Of a DNA stretch of 64,000 nt, positions 31,671 through 38,887 are shown piece by piece. The position numbers and the translations under genes are program-made. Each line of letters opens with the position of its first letter. Position 1 is the first letter of the stretch. The notes under the pieces are model-generated. The model was given only the letters and a program-made list of their open reading frames with translations. It did not search any database and was not told where the DNA came from. The stretch is from contig WGMD01000011.1 of assembly GCA_016125255.1 (NCBI GenBank), forward strand, positions 1-64,000. Direction: 5' to 3'. This DNA comes from Planctomycetota bacterium. Its GTDB lineage: Bacteria > Planctomycetota > Phycisphaerae > Phycisphaerales > Zrk34.

Positions 31671-32534
31671 ATGGCCGAACAGATCTACAAAATCAAGCAG
31701 CAAATGTGCGAGATCGGACAGCGCATCTGGCAGCGCGGCTACTGCGCCGGCAACGAAGGCAATCACTCGGTGCGCATCGACGCCAATCGCGTGCTCACCA
31801 CGCCGACCGGCATCTCCAAGGGCATGCTCACGCCCGAAATGATCTGCCTCGTCGACATGGAAGGCAAGCAGATCGACACGAACAACAAGTACAAGCGCAC
31901 CAGCGAAGTGCTCGTGCACCTGGCGATCTACAAGAAACGCCCCGATGTGAAGGCCGTCATTCACTCGCATCCGCCGCATGCCACCGCCTTCGCCATCGCG
32001 CAGATTCCGCTGCCCGAAGGTATTCACCCCGAGGCCGAAGTGTTCCTCGGCCGCGTGCCGACGGCGCCGTACGCCACGCCCAGCAAGCAGGACCTGCCCG
32101 ACTCCATCATCCCGCTCATCGGCGCGCAGACGAACACCGTCCTGATGGGCAACCACGGCTCCGTGAGCTTCTCGCATTCGCTCATGGACACCTACTACAA
32201 ACTCGAAATCCTCGATGCCTACTGCCGCATCCTCATCCTGACCAAACAGCTTGGTCACGCCAATGTGCTCAACCCGCAGCAGATGACCGAACTGCTCGAA
32301 GTCAAAAAGAAGTTCGGCCTGCCCGACGATCGCCTCAAGTGCAGCCCCGCCGGTTGCGTCGGCGAAGCGGCCCAGCCGTTCCTCGCGACGTTCGAGGCGC
32401 GCCCCGCCACGGCCGTGTGCCACTGCGACGGCGGCAAGGTCGAAGCGTCCAGCACCACCAGCACGCTCACCGATGCGGCCTTCGAAGCCATGGTGCAGAC
32501 CATCACCGACCAGATCATGACCAGCGCCCACTGA
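31671..32534 (+). CDS. Class II aldolase, probable fuculose/rhamnulose-phosphate aldolase of the microcompartment
   Basis: The 287-residue aldolase splits a deoxy-sugar 1-phosphate to DHAP and lactaldehyde. GNEGNHSVRI near residue 28, TPTGISKGML near 46, zinc-binding HSHPPHATA near 103 and GNHGSVSFSHSLMD near 162 are family features of the class II aldolase/adducin fold. A glutamate in PEAEVFLG is a candidate catalytic residue. Beyond the normal ~215 residues a C-terminal extension ends in AAFEAMVQTITDQIMTS, an amphipathic helix that may serve as encapsulation peptide. It is the enzyme that feeds lactaldehyde to the dehydrogenase at 28800-30224. Confidence 0.88.
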   Translation: MAEQIYKIKQQMCEIGQRIWQRGYCAGNEGNHSVRIDANRVLTTPTGISKGMLTPEMICLVDMEGKQIDTNNKYKRTSEVLVHLAIYKKRPDVKAVIHSHPPHATAFAIAQIPLPEGIHPEAEVFLGRVPTAPYATPSKQDLPDSIIPLIGAQTNTVLMGNHGSVSFSHSLMDTYYKLEILDAYCRILILTKQLGHANVLNPQQMTELLEVKKKFGLPDDRLKCSPAGCVGEAAQPFLATFEARPATAVCHCDGGKVEASSTTSTLTDAAFEAMVQTITDQIMTSAH

Positions 32535-32544
32535 AACGCCCCCG

Positions 32545-32574
32545 TTTAGCGACGCCGCTTGCGGCGTGTTTTTC
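32545..32574 (+). terminator. Intrinsic terminator of the GCGACGCCGC repeat family
   Basis: GACGCCGC (32551-32558) pairs with GCGGCGTG (32561-32568) around TT and is followed by TTTTT. The flank CCCGTTTAGCGACGCCGC recurs at other gene ends in this window. It would end most transcription of the core microcompartment operon before the glycosidase gene. Confidence 0.7.
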
Positions 32575-32575
32575 C

Positions 32576-34267
32576 ATGACCCGACGCACGCTCCTCATCC
32601 TCGCGCTTCTCCTCGCGTGCATCACCAATGCCCGCGCCGCCGCCCCGCGCGAACTGTGGGTCTACGCCCCGTGCAACTTCCAGGTCGACGCCTCCGTCGA
32701 TAAACTCATCGCGCTCCTGAAGCGGGCCAAGTCCGCCGGGTACTCCGCCGCGGTCATCACCGACTTCAAATTCGGCCGCATCGATGATCGACCCGCCAAC
32801 TATTACACGAATCTGACCCGCACGCGCGACGCCGCCCGAAACCTCGGCATCGAACTCATCCCCTGCGTCATGCCCATCGGCTACTCCGCCTCGATTCTCA
32901 TCAATAACCCCAACCTCGCCGAGGGCATCCCCGTCCGCGACTGTGACTTCGTCGTGCATGACGGCAAGGCGACTGTCGCCGATCGCGCGAATCTGCTCCC
33001 GGGCGGAAACTTCGAAAAGCCCGGCAAAAACGCCCCCGCCGGGTGGGACTGGATCGACGGGTTCGGCGTCTCCACGTCGCTCGACACAAGCGTCAAACAC
33101 GCCGGCGCGTCCTCGTTGAAGATGACCAACTTCGGCAAAGGCAACGAGTCGGGCAACTGCCGCGTCGTGAAGAAGCTCGCCCTCAAACCGTGGCATCAGT
33201 ATCACCTTTCGGTATGGATCAAAACCCAGAACGTGTCGAACCCGGGTGAAATTCACGCCATGATTCTCGCCGACAACCGCGCCCTCAATTTCGCCAACCT
33301 CGGCGTGAAGGCGACGCAGGACTGGACGAAGCACGACATCGTCTTCAACAGTCTCGATCACGCCGAGGCGAATCTGTATCTGGGCCTCTGGGACGGAGGC
33401 AAAGACCCCGGCACGATCTGGCTCGACGAGGCAAGCTGCACGCTCGCCGGCGCGATCAACCTGGTCCGCCGCGACGGCTGCCCGGTGCGCGTGACCAATG
33501 CGGACGGGTCGGTCGTGTACGAGGAAGGGCGCGACTTTGAGAAGTGGGTGAACGAGAAAACCGGGAATGATCCCTATCCGGGGTCGTTTCATGTCATGAC
33601 CCCCGAGCCGCCGATGGTCATGTCGGCGAGCGGCCGCATCCACGACGGCGATCACCTGAAGGTGTCGTACTTTCATACCGTGACGATTTACGACGAGCAG
33701 GTCAGCTCGTGCCTCGTCGCGCCGGAGTTGTTTCAGCACATGCAGCGGCAGATCGAACTGGTGCACAAGTATCTTTCGCCCAAGCGGTATTTCATGGAGC
33801 ACGATGAGCTGCGCGTCGCCGGCTGGTGCGACCTGTGCACCGCCGATCACAAAACCGCCGGTCAGCTTCTCGCCGAAAATGTCAGGCATTGCACGCAGAT
33901 CATCAAGTCGGTCGATCCTGATGCGGGCATCATCGTCTGGTCCGACATGTTCGACCCGAACCACAATGCGGTCGACAAGTATTACCTGGTCAGCTCGACG
34001 CTCGCCGGTTCGTGGGAAGGGCTCGACCCGTCCGTGATGATCGCCAACTGGAACGGCGGAAAAGCGGCCAAATCCCTCGCATTTTTCGCCAATCGCGGGC
34101 ATCATCAGGTCATCGCCGGTTACTACGACGATGGCAACGTCGAAGCGAGCGCGAAGCGCTGGCTCGACGCGGCCGGGCCGATCGCGAACGTCGATGCGAT
34201 CATGTACACCACCTGGCGCAATGACTACGCCAACCTGGAGCGCTTCGCCAAGGCGGTGGCGCCATGA
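32576..34267 (+). CDS. Secreted glycosidase-like TIM-barrel protein with inserted carbohydrate-binding-type domain
   Basis: ATG 32576 gives 563 residues with a signal peptide (RRTLLILALLLACITNARAA). The first barrel part (LWVYAPCNFQVDASVDKLIALLKRAKSAGY) is interrupted by a jelly-roll domain at about residues 145-290 (GGNFEKPGKNAPAGWDWIDG, GASSLKMTNF, TIWLDEAS), typical of CBM4/9/22-type modules. The barrel resumes after about 390 (YFMEHDELRVAGWC, IIVWSDMFDPNHNAVD, ITYYTTW-like end). The layout resembles GH20/GH84-like or DUF4838-type enzymes. It is probably periplasmic and may release deoxysugars for the pathway. The catalytic pair is not certain. Confidence 0.6.
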   Translation: MTRRTLLILALLLACITNARAAAPRELWVYAPCNFQVDASVDKLIALLKRAKSAGYSAAVITDFKFGRIDDRPANYYTNLTRTRDAARNLGIELIPCVMPIGYSASILINNPNLAEGIPVRDCDFVVHDGKATVADRANLLPGGNFEKPGKNAPAGWDWIDGFGVSTSLDTSVKHAGASSLKMTNFGKGNESGNCRVVKKLALKPWHQYHLSVWIKTQNVSNPGEIHAMILADNRALNFANLGVKATQDWTKHDIVFNSLDHAEANLYLGLWDGGKDPGTIWLDEASCTLAGAINLVRRDGCPVRVTNADGSVVYEEGRDFEKWVNEKTGNDPYPGSFHVMTPEPPMVMSASGRIHDGDHLKVSYFHTVTIYDEQVSSCLVAPELFQHMQRQIELVHKYLSPKRYFMEHDELRVAGWCDLCTADHKTAGQLLAENVRHCTQIIKSVDPDAGIIVWSDMFDPNHNAVDKYYLVSSTLAGSWEGLDPSVMIANWNGGKAAKSLAFFANRGHHQVIAGYYDDGNVEASAKRWLDAAGPIANVDAIMYTTWRNDYANLERFAKAVAP

Positions 34268-35355
34268 TGCAAAAGTCGCTCGACGTGAAGATCGCCCGCA
34301 TTCTCGCGGACCCGAGCTGCAAGGACTTCATCCTCGCCGACGCGAAGGACGCCGACATGGCGGCGGGGCTGAACGCCACGGGCTTCAACCCCGGCGCCAC
34401 CAAGCCGCGCTCGCTCGCCGAGTATCGACAGATGATGCGCGACATCGTCGCGCAGGGGCTCGTCGACATCATGCTCATGTCCGCCTCGACCAGCGAAGTA
34501 TTGACGCTCGACGAGCGGCTGTTCGATCATTCGCACATCACACCCGCCATCCGCGCCAATGACACGACCGACATCTGGCTCGCCGGCTGCGAAGGCCAGT
34601 ACGCCGCGCAGCCCGCGCGGCCTTTCCGCTCCGCCTCGCTCAAGCATGTCACCGCCGCCGGCCGGGGCGTGAACCTCGGCCTCTACTCCATCACGTTCAA
34701 CAACGACCGCGACCATGACCTCGAAGCGCTCCAGGCGTACAAGGCCTTCCGCGACGAAGCCGAACCGCTCGGATTCCGCCATTTTCTTGAGCTTTTCGAC
34801 CCGAACAAGCCGCAGGGCCCCATCGAAAACGTCGGCCGATTCCTCAATGATCACATCGCCCGCACGCTCGCCGGCGTGACGCGCGCCCAGCGCCCCGTCT
34901 TCCTCAAAATCCCGTATCACGGTCCCGCGGCGATGGAAGCCCTCGCGTCCTACGACCGCACGCTCATCCCCGGCATCCTCGGCGGATCGTCCGGCACGAC
35001 GTTCGACGCCTTCTTCCAATTATGGGAAGCCCGCAAGTACGGCGCCCGCGTCGCGCTCTACGGGCGAAAGATCAACAACTCCGAACATCAACTGACCTTC
35101 ATCACGTATCTCCGCGCCATCGCGGATGGAAACATCAATGATCCCGCCGAGGCGGTGCGGGCCTATCACAATGATCTGGCGAAGCTGAACATCACGCCGT
35201 ACCGCAAACTCGACGATGATCTGCAAAAGTCCGACACGGCCAGCGCGTACGGCGCGACCTCCACAAGGCGGGGGGACTTAAGTCCCCCCGCCTCGACCAC
35301 CCCCATGTCCCTCGCCCGCCAGCGCGAACGCCTCGATCGACTCTACGGACGCTGA
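34264..35355 (+). CDS. Class I aldolase-like TIM-barrel protein of the microcompartment locus
   Basis: The start at 34264 overlaps the previous stop (ATGA). The 363-residue protein looks like a DhnA/LacD-type aldolase barrel: DFILADAKDADMAAG, LVDIMLMSASTSEVL, GVNLGLYSITFNND, RPVFLKIPYHGPAAM with a candidate Schiff-base lysine near residue 220, and LIPGILGGSSGTTFDAF for phosphate binding. PV-type loci often include such a gene, whose reaction is not established here. Near the C-terminus a perfect 26-bp palindrome is read in frame and inserts RRGDLSPPA. It is followed directly by deoR. Confidence 0.65.
   Translation: MMQKSLDVKIARILADPSCKDFILADAKDADMAAGLNATGFNPGATKPRSLAEYRQMMRDIVAQGLVDIMLMSASTSEVLTLDERLFDHSHITPAIRANDTTDIWLAGCEGQYAAQPARPFRSASLKHVTAAGRGVNLGLYSITFNNDRDHDLEALQAYKAFRDEAEPLGFRHFLELFDPNKPQGPIENVGRFLNDHIARTLAGVTRAQRPVFLKIPYHGPAAMEALASYDRTLIPGILGGSSGTTFDAFFQLWEARKYGARVALYGRKINNSEHQLTFITYLRAIADGNINDPAEAVRAYHNDLAKLNITPYRKLDDDLQKSDTASAYGATSTRRGDLSPPASTTPMSLARQRERLDRLYGR
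35267..35292. repeat. Perfect 26-bp palindrome inside the aldolase-like coding region
   Basis: GGCGGGGGGACTT is followed directly by its exact complement, AAGTCCCCCCGCC, with no loop. It is translated in frame near the C-terminus of the 34264-35355 product and encodes an unusual RRGDLSPPA stretch. It has the look of a small mobile palindromic element tolerated in a disordered tail. Confidence 0.8.
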
Positions 35356-35359
35356 ACCG

Positions 35360-36109
35360 ATGCTGATTCTCGAAAGACAGCAGCGATTGCTCGACATCCT
35401 GCGGGAGCAGGGCGCGGCCGACCTGGACTCGCTCGCGTCCCGTCTCGACGTCTCGGCGTCGACCGTCCGCCGCGATCTGGATGCGCTGGAGCAGCAGGGC
35501 GTACTGGAGCGCACGCACGGCGGGGCGGTGTTCAAGGGTCAGCGCCGCCATCCGCTCGCCTTCGATGAACGCATGGGCCAACAGGTCGAAGCGAAGAAGG
35601 CGATCGGAAAGTATGCCGCGTCGCTGGTGGAGCCGAACATGACCCTGCTGCTGGACGGCGGATCGACGATCTATTACGCAGCGCAGCAGATCACCGCGCG
35701 GCCGCTTCAGGTCGTGACCAACTCGCTGACGATCGCGGGCCTGTTCGCCAATGATGAACAGGTCGAACTCCTCATGACCGGCGGGGCGCTGTATCCGCGC
35801 ACCGGCGTCCTCGTCGGCCCGATCGCCACGGGCTGCATGGAGAACCTGCACGCCGATTTGCTCATGTTCAGCGGCGCCGGACTTTTCGACGATGTGGCGT
35901 ACAACCTCAACATCGATCAGGCGGAGATCGAACGGGTCATGATCCGTCAGGCCGCCCGCGCGGTGATGCTGATGGACGCCAGTAAGTTCGGCCGAAAGTC
36001 CCTGGCGAAAATATGCAGCGTCGACGACATCGAGGCGATCGTCACGGACGCGGGAATCTCCGACCGCTGGCGCAAATCGCTCGGCGAGCGCCTCGTCGTT
36101 GCTTCGTAG
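35360..36109 (+). CDS. DeoR-family transcription regulator of the microcompartment operon
   Basis: The 249-residue regulator has an N-terminal winged helix, ERQQRLLDILREQGAADLDSLASRLDVSASTVRRDLDALEQQGVLERTHGGA, with the DeoR signature STVRRDLDALE. A ribose-isomerase-like effector domain carries LLDGGSTIYYAAQQI, VVTNSLTIAGLF and LLMTGGALYPRTG. DeoR regulators usually repress and respond to a sugar phosphate, here plausibly fuculose- or rhamnulose-phosphate or DHAP. It lies four bases after the aldolase-like stop. The likely target is the promoter at 25309-25408. Confidence 0.9.
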   Translation: MLILERQQRLLDILREQGAADLDSLASRLDVSASTVRRDLDALEQQGVLERTHGGAVFKGQRRHPLAFDERMGQQVEAKKAIGKYAASLVEPNMTLLLDGGSTIYYAAQQITARPLQVVTNSLTIAGLFANDEQVELLMTGGALYPRTGVLVGPIATGCMENLHADLLMFSGAGLFDDVAYNLNIDQAEIERVMIRQAARAVMLMDASKFGRKSLAKICSVDDIEAIVTDAGISDRWRKSLGERLVVAS

Positions 36110-36134
36110 CCGCTTGCGGCTTAGCATTGCTCCC

Positions 36135-37007
36135 ATGACCAATCGCACCCTCCGCATCGCGCTCCTTCAGCACGCCTCCTCGCAGGACAAGGCGACGAAC
36201 ATCGAGACCGTCCGCGCCATGGCCCGAGAGGCGAAGGAAGCGGGGGCGTCGCTCGTCATCACGCAGGAACTCTTTGCCGGGCCGTATTTCTGTCAGGTGG
36301 AGGATGAATCCCTGTTCGCCCTCGCCGAGCCGATCCCCGGGCCGACTTCGCAAAAGCTCTGCGATACCGCGAAGGAATTGAACATCCATCTCAGCGCGTC
36401 ATTGTTCGAGCGCCGCGCCCCGGGCGTGTATCACAACACGTCGATCATGATCAGCCCCGACGGCGCGATCATCGACCGCTATCGCAAGATGCACATTCCC
36501 GATGACCCGCGCTTCTACGAAAAATATTACTTCACCCCCGGCGACCTCGGTTTCCGCGCGCAGAAACTTCCGCAGGTGACGACCGGCATGCTCGTGTGCT
36601 GGGACCAGTGGTACCCCGAAGCGGCGCGGCTCACCGCGCTGCGCGGGGCGGAACTGCTCCTGTATCCGACCGCCATCGGCTGGTACCACGGCGAGACCGA
36701 CGAAGACCGGGCCGCCCAGCGACAGGCATGGATCACCATGCAGCGCTCGCACGCCATCGCCAATGGCGTCTTCGTCGCCGCGTGCAACCGCATCGGGATC
36801 GAAAACGACCTGCGCTTCTGGGGCACGAGCTTCGTCGCCGACCCCTCCGGGACCATCATCGCCGAAGCCCCCGAAAATGAACCGGCCGTCCTACTCGCCG
36901 ACCTGGACCTCGCACGCATCGAACCCCAGCGCCGCGGCTGGCCTTTCCTTCGCGACCGCCGCATCGATGCGTATGACCAGTTGACGAGGCGCCTGATCGA
37001 TGAATGA
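36135..37007 (+). CDS. aguB: N-carbamoylputrescine amidase
   Basis: ATG 36135 gives 290 residues of the carbon-nitrogen hydrolase family. The Glu-Lys-Cys triad is visible: TQELF (Glu near 45), YRKMHIPDDP (Lys near 118) and MLVCWDQWYPEAARL (Cys near 155). FYEKYYFTPGD and IGWYHGE are features of AguB, which hydrolyses N-carbamoylputrescine to putrescine, CO2 and ammonia. The next gene encodes agmatine deiminase, which makes its substrate, so the pair completes agmatine to putrescine. It is separated from it by a palindromic spacer. Confidence 0.92.
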   Translation: MTNRTLRIALLQHASSQDKATNIETVRAMAREAKEAGASLVITQELFAGPYFCQVEDESLFALAEPIPGPTSQKLCDTAKELNIHLSASLFERRAPGVYHNTSIMISPDGAIIDRYRKMHIPDDPRFYEKYYFTPGDLGFRAQKLPQVTTGMLVCWDQWYPEAARLTALRGAELLLYPTAIGWYHGETDEDRAAQRQAWITMQRSHAIANGVFVAACNRIGIENDLRFWGTSFVADPSGTIIAEAPENEPAVLLADLDLARIEPQRRGWPFLRDRRIDAYDQLTRRLIDE

Positions 37008-37014
37008 TTTTCAG

Positions 37015-37180
37015 CACGGAGACACGAAGGCACGGAGACATGAAGCGGAATTGAAAATTGACCATTGCAAAATGCAAATTGAAAAATGAAGATGGGCCTT
37101 CCCATCAATTTGCATTTTGCAATTCTCAATGGTCATTTTGCAATTTCTCTTCCTCTCCGTGCCTTCGTGTCTCCGTGTTA
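37015..37180. repeat. Nested intergenic palindrome (ACGGAGACACGAAGG and TTTGCATTTTGC words)
   Basis: The outer arms read cacggagacacgaaggcacg on the left and ccgtgccttcgtgtctccgt on the right. Inside lies a second inverted repeat of gaattgaaaattgacc / caatttgcattttgc words, which it shares with 23709-23810. The whole 165-bp spacer between aguB and aguA would fold into one long hairpin. Confidence 0.75.
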
Positions 37181-37197
37181 AATTGCCCCGATGACCC

Positions 37198-38220
37198 ATG
37201 GATTCAAACATGACGCAAACCGCCGCTGAGTTGGGTTACCGCATGCCCGGTGAGTTCGAGCCGCTCGATGCCGTCTGGCTCGCGCGCCCGCGGAACGAAG
37301 AGACCTGGCCCGGTTGTTTCGACGAAGCACTCGCGCAGCACGACGCCTTCGCGGCGGCGATGCGCAAGGTCATCCGCGTCGACCGCATCGGCGAGGATCA
37401 CGACTGGCCCGTCAACGACTCATGGATCCGCGACTATGGCCCGCTCTTCGTCGTCAACGCTTCCGGGGGGCTCGCCGCGCACGACTTCGTCTTCAATGGT
37501 TGGGGCGGCAAGTACAACAACGAGTATGCCGACGACGACATCGCCCCGCAGCGCATCGCGCCGCTCCTGAACATTCCGCTCTTCAAGCATACGATGGTCC
37601 TCGAAGGCGGGAGCATCGACGTGAACGGCCGCGGCACCGTCATGACTACCGCCCAGTGCCTGCTCAACAAGAACCGCAATCCGCACATGACGCGCCGCGA
37701 GATCGAAGCCGAGCTGCACGCCGCGCTGGGCACGCGCCACACGATCTGGCTCCCCGGCGGAATCGTCGGCGACGACACCGATGGCCACATCGACGACATC
37801 GCCCGCTTCGTCGATCCCGTGACGATCCTCGCGAGCCGCGCCCCCGAGGGTCACGACGACTACGCCATGCTCGCCGAGAACTTCGACGCGTTATTGCAAG
37901 CCCGCGATCAGGACGGCGACAAACTCAACATCATCGCGCTGCCCGTCCCCGATCCGATCATGTACGACTTCCCCCCCGACCGCTTCGGCCCCGGCGGCGT
38001 CAATCCCGTCCCCGCCAGCTACGCCAACTTCCTCATCGTCAACGATCACGTCTTCACCCCCATCTTCGGCCAAAGCCGCGACGATGAAGCCCTCAAAATC
38101 ATCGAGAAAACCACCGGTAAAACCGCCATCGGCATCCGCAGCGAATATCTAGTCGTTGGCCTCGGCGCGCTGCATTGCCTTTCGATGCAACAGCCGGCTC
38201 CCCGTAGGGCAGGTCATTGA
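37198..38220 (+). CDS. aguA: Agmatine deiminase
   Basis: The 340-residue protein converts agmatine to N-carbamoylputrescine. Family features are YRMPGEFEPLDAVWLARP at the N-terminus, DHDWPVNDSWIRDYGPLFV near residue 68, FNGWGGKYN near 100, LEGGSIDVNGRGT near 138, GDDTDGHIDD near 187 and GLGALHCLSMQQPAP with catalytic Cys near 327. Its last residues (PRRAGH) and stop TGA are encoded by a REP palindrome of the downstream transposase unit. Start 37198 or 37210 (MTQTAAE); no strong ribosome site is visible. Confidence 0.92.
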   Translation: MDSNMTQTAAELGYRMPGEFEPLDAVWLARPRNEETWPGCFDEALAQHDAFAAAMRKVIRVDRIGEDHDWPVNDSWIRDYGPLFVVNASGGLAAHDFVFNGWGGKYNNEYADDDIAPQRIAPLLNIPLFKHTMVLEGGSIDVNGRGTVMTTAQCLLNKNRNPHMTRREIEAELHAALGTRHTIWLPGGIVGDDTDGHIDDIARFVDPVTILASRAPEGHDDYAMLAENFDALLQARDQDGDKLNIIALPVPDPIMYDFPPDRFGPGGVNPVPASYANFLIVNDHVFTPIFGQSRDDEALKIIEKTTGKTAIGIRSEYLVVGLGALHCLSMQQPAPRRAGH

Positions 38221-38226
38221 CCTGCC
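38208..38226. repeat. RAYT-associated palindrome, copy 1
   Basis: GGCAGGTCATTGACCTGCC is a 19-bp palindrome with one odd central base, preceded by GTAG. It supplies the stop codon of aguA (TGA at 38218-38220). It is the left boundary of the RAYT unit. Confidence 0.85.
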
Positions 38227-38254
38227 ATGCCTTTGGTCCTCCACACATTGAAGA

Positions 38255-38273
38255 GGCAGGTCAATGACCTGCC
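38255..38273. repeat. RAYT-associated palindrome, copy 2
   Basis: GGCAGGTCAATGACCTGCC followed by CTAC lies 10 bp before the 3' end of the RAYT gene. Together with copy 1 it forms an inverted pair around a 28-bp spacer. Confidence 0.85.
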
Positions 38274-38282
38274 CTACAGTCA

Positions 38283-38843
38283 TCATTCCATGTTTTGTTC
38301 GTTCAAGCTGATGATGGGCGGAGGTTCGTTCCCGCAGCACCAGTCGATGGGATAAATCCCGTCTTTGACGTATCGATGAAAACTCGACCAATTCCAGTCT
38401 TTGGGGCAGGTTGTCAGGCCGTGCTTTACGGGGTTGTAATGAATGTAGTCGAGGTGCTCGTTCAGATCGTCTTCGTTGCGGATGGTGTGTTCATAATAAC
38501 GAGGTTGCCACACCCCGCGACGCTTTTCCGCAGCTTGCCCACGATAAAGTGAGGTTTCGCCTCCGCCGCTGTTGAGCCAGATGTGCGTGAAGGCGCCTTT
38601 GATCAGTCGCCATCGTGTTGAATAATCCGAATCGCCGGGCGGCAGCGTCCAAATGACATGAAAATGATCGGGTAAAAGGACAAATGCATCGATTGTAAAA
38701 GGGCGACTCTGTTGTACGTCGGAGATACATTGGCGGAGAATGGTGCGAGCGCGGTCCGTTGTAAGAATTGGGCGTCGACGAGCCGTTGCGACAGTGAAGA
38801 AATAAGTTGCTCCCGCGACACGTCGGCGGCGAAATTCGGGCAT
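38283..38843 (-). CDS. REP-associated tyrosine transposase (RAYT, Y1 family)
   Basis: The 186-residue protein starts MPEFRRRR and has the TnpA-REP core: ATYFFTVATARRRPIL, FVLLPDHFHVIWTLPPGDSDYSTRW with the HUH-type HFH metal motif at residues 60-62, WQPRYYEHTIRNEDDL and LDYIHYNPVKHGL with the candidate nucleophile Tyr133. Length is normal for a complete RAYT. RAYTs cut and move single-stranded REP palindromes. Three matching palindromes flank this gene at 38208, 38255 and 38869, so it appears intact with its own substrates. Confidence 0.9.
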   Translation of the reverse strand: MPEFRRRRVAGATYFFTVATARRRPILTTDRARTILRQCISDVQQSRPFTIDAFVLLPDHFHVIWTLPPGDSDYSTRWRLIKGAFTHIWLNSGGGETSLYRGQAAEKRRGVWQPRYYEHTIRNEDDLNEHLDYIHYNPVKHGLTTCPKDWNWSSFHRYVKDGIYPIDWCCGNEPPPIISLNEQNME

Positions 38844-38868
38844 GAACGTATTGTTGTGATTTTGAAGA

Positions 38869-38887
38869 GGCAGGTCAATGACCTGCC
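38869..38887. repeat. RAYT-associated palindrome, copy 3
   Basis: GGCAGGTCAATGACCTGCC followed by CTAC lies between the RAYT start and the end of the PLP enzyme gene. Its CTAC tail, read on the minus strand, contributes the TAG stop of the PLP enzyme (38888-38890). Confidence 0.85.

Noticed and set aside
38208-38887. CRISPR array suspected from repeated GGCAGGTCA units
   Set aside because: There are only three palindromic copies with unequal spacing, and a RAYT gene lies between them; no spacers or cas genes.
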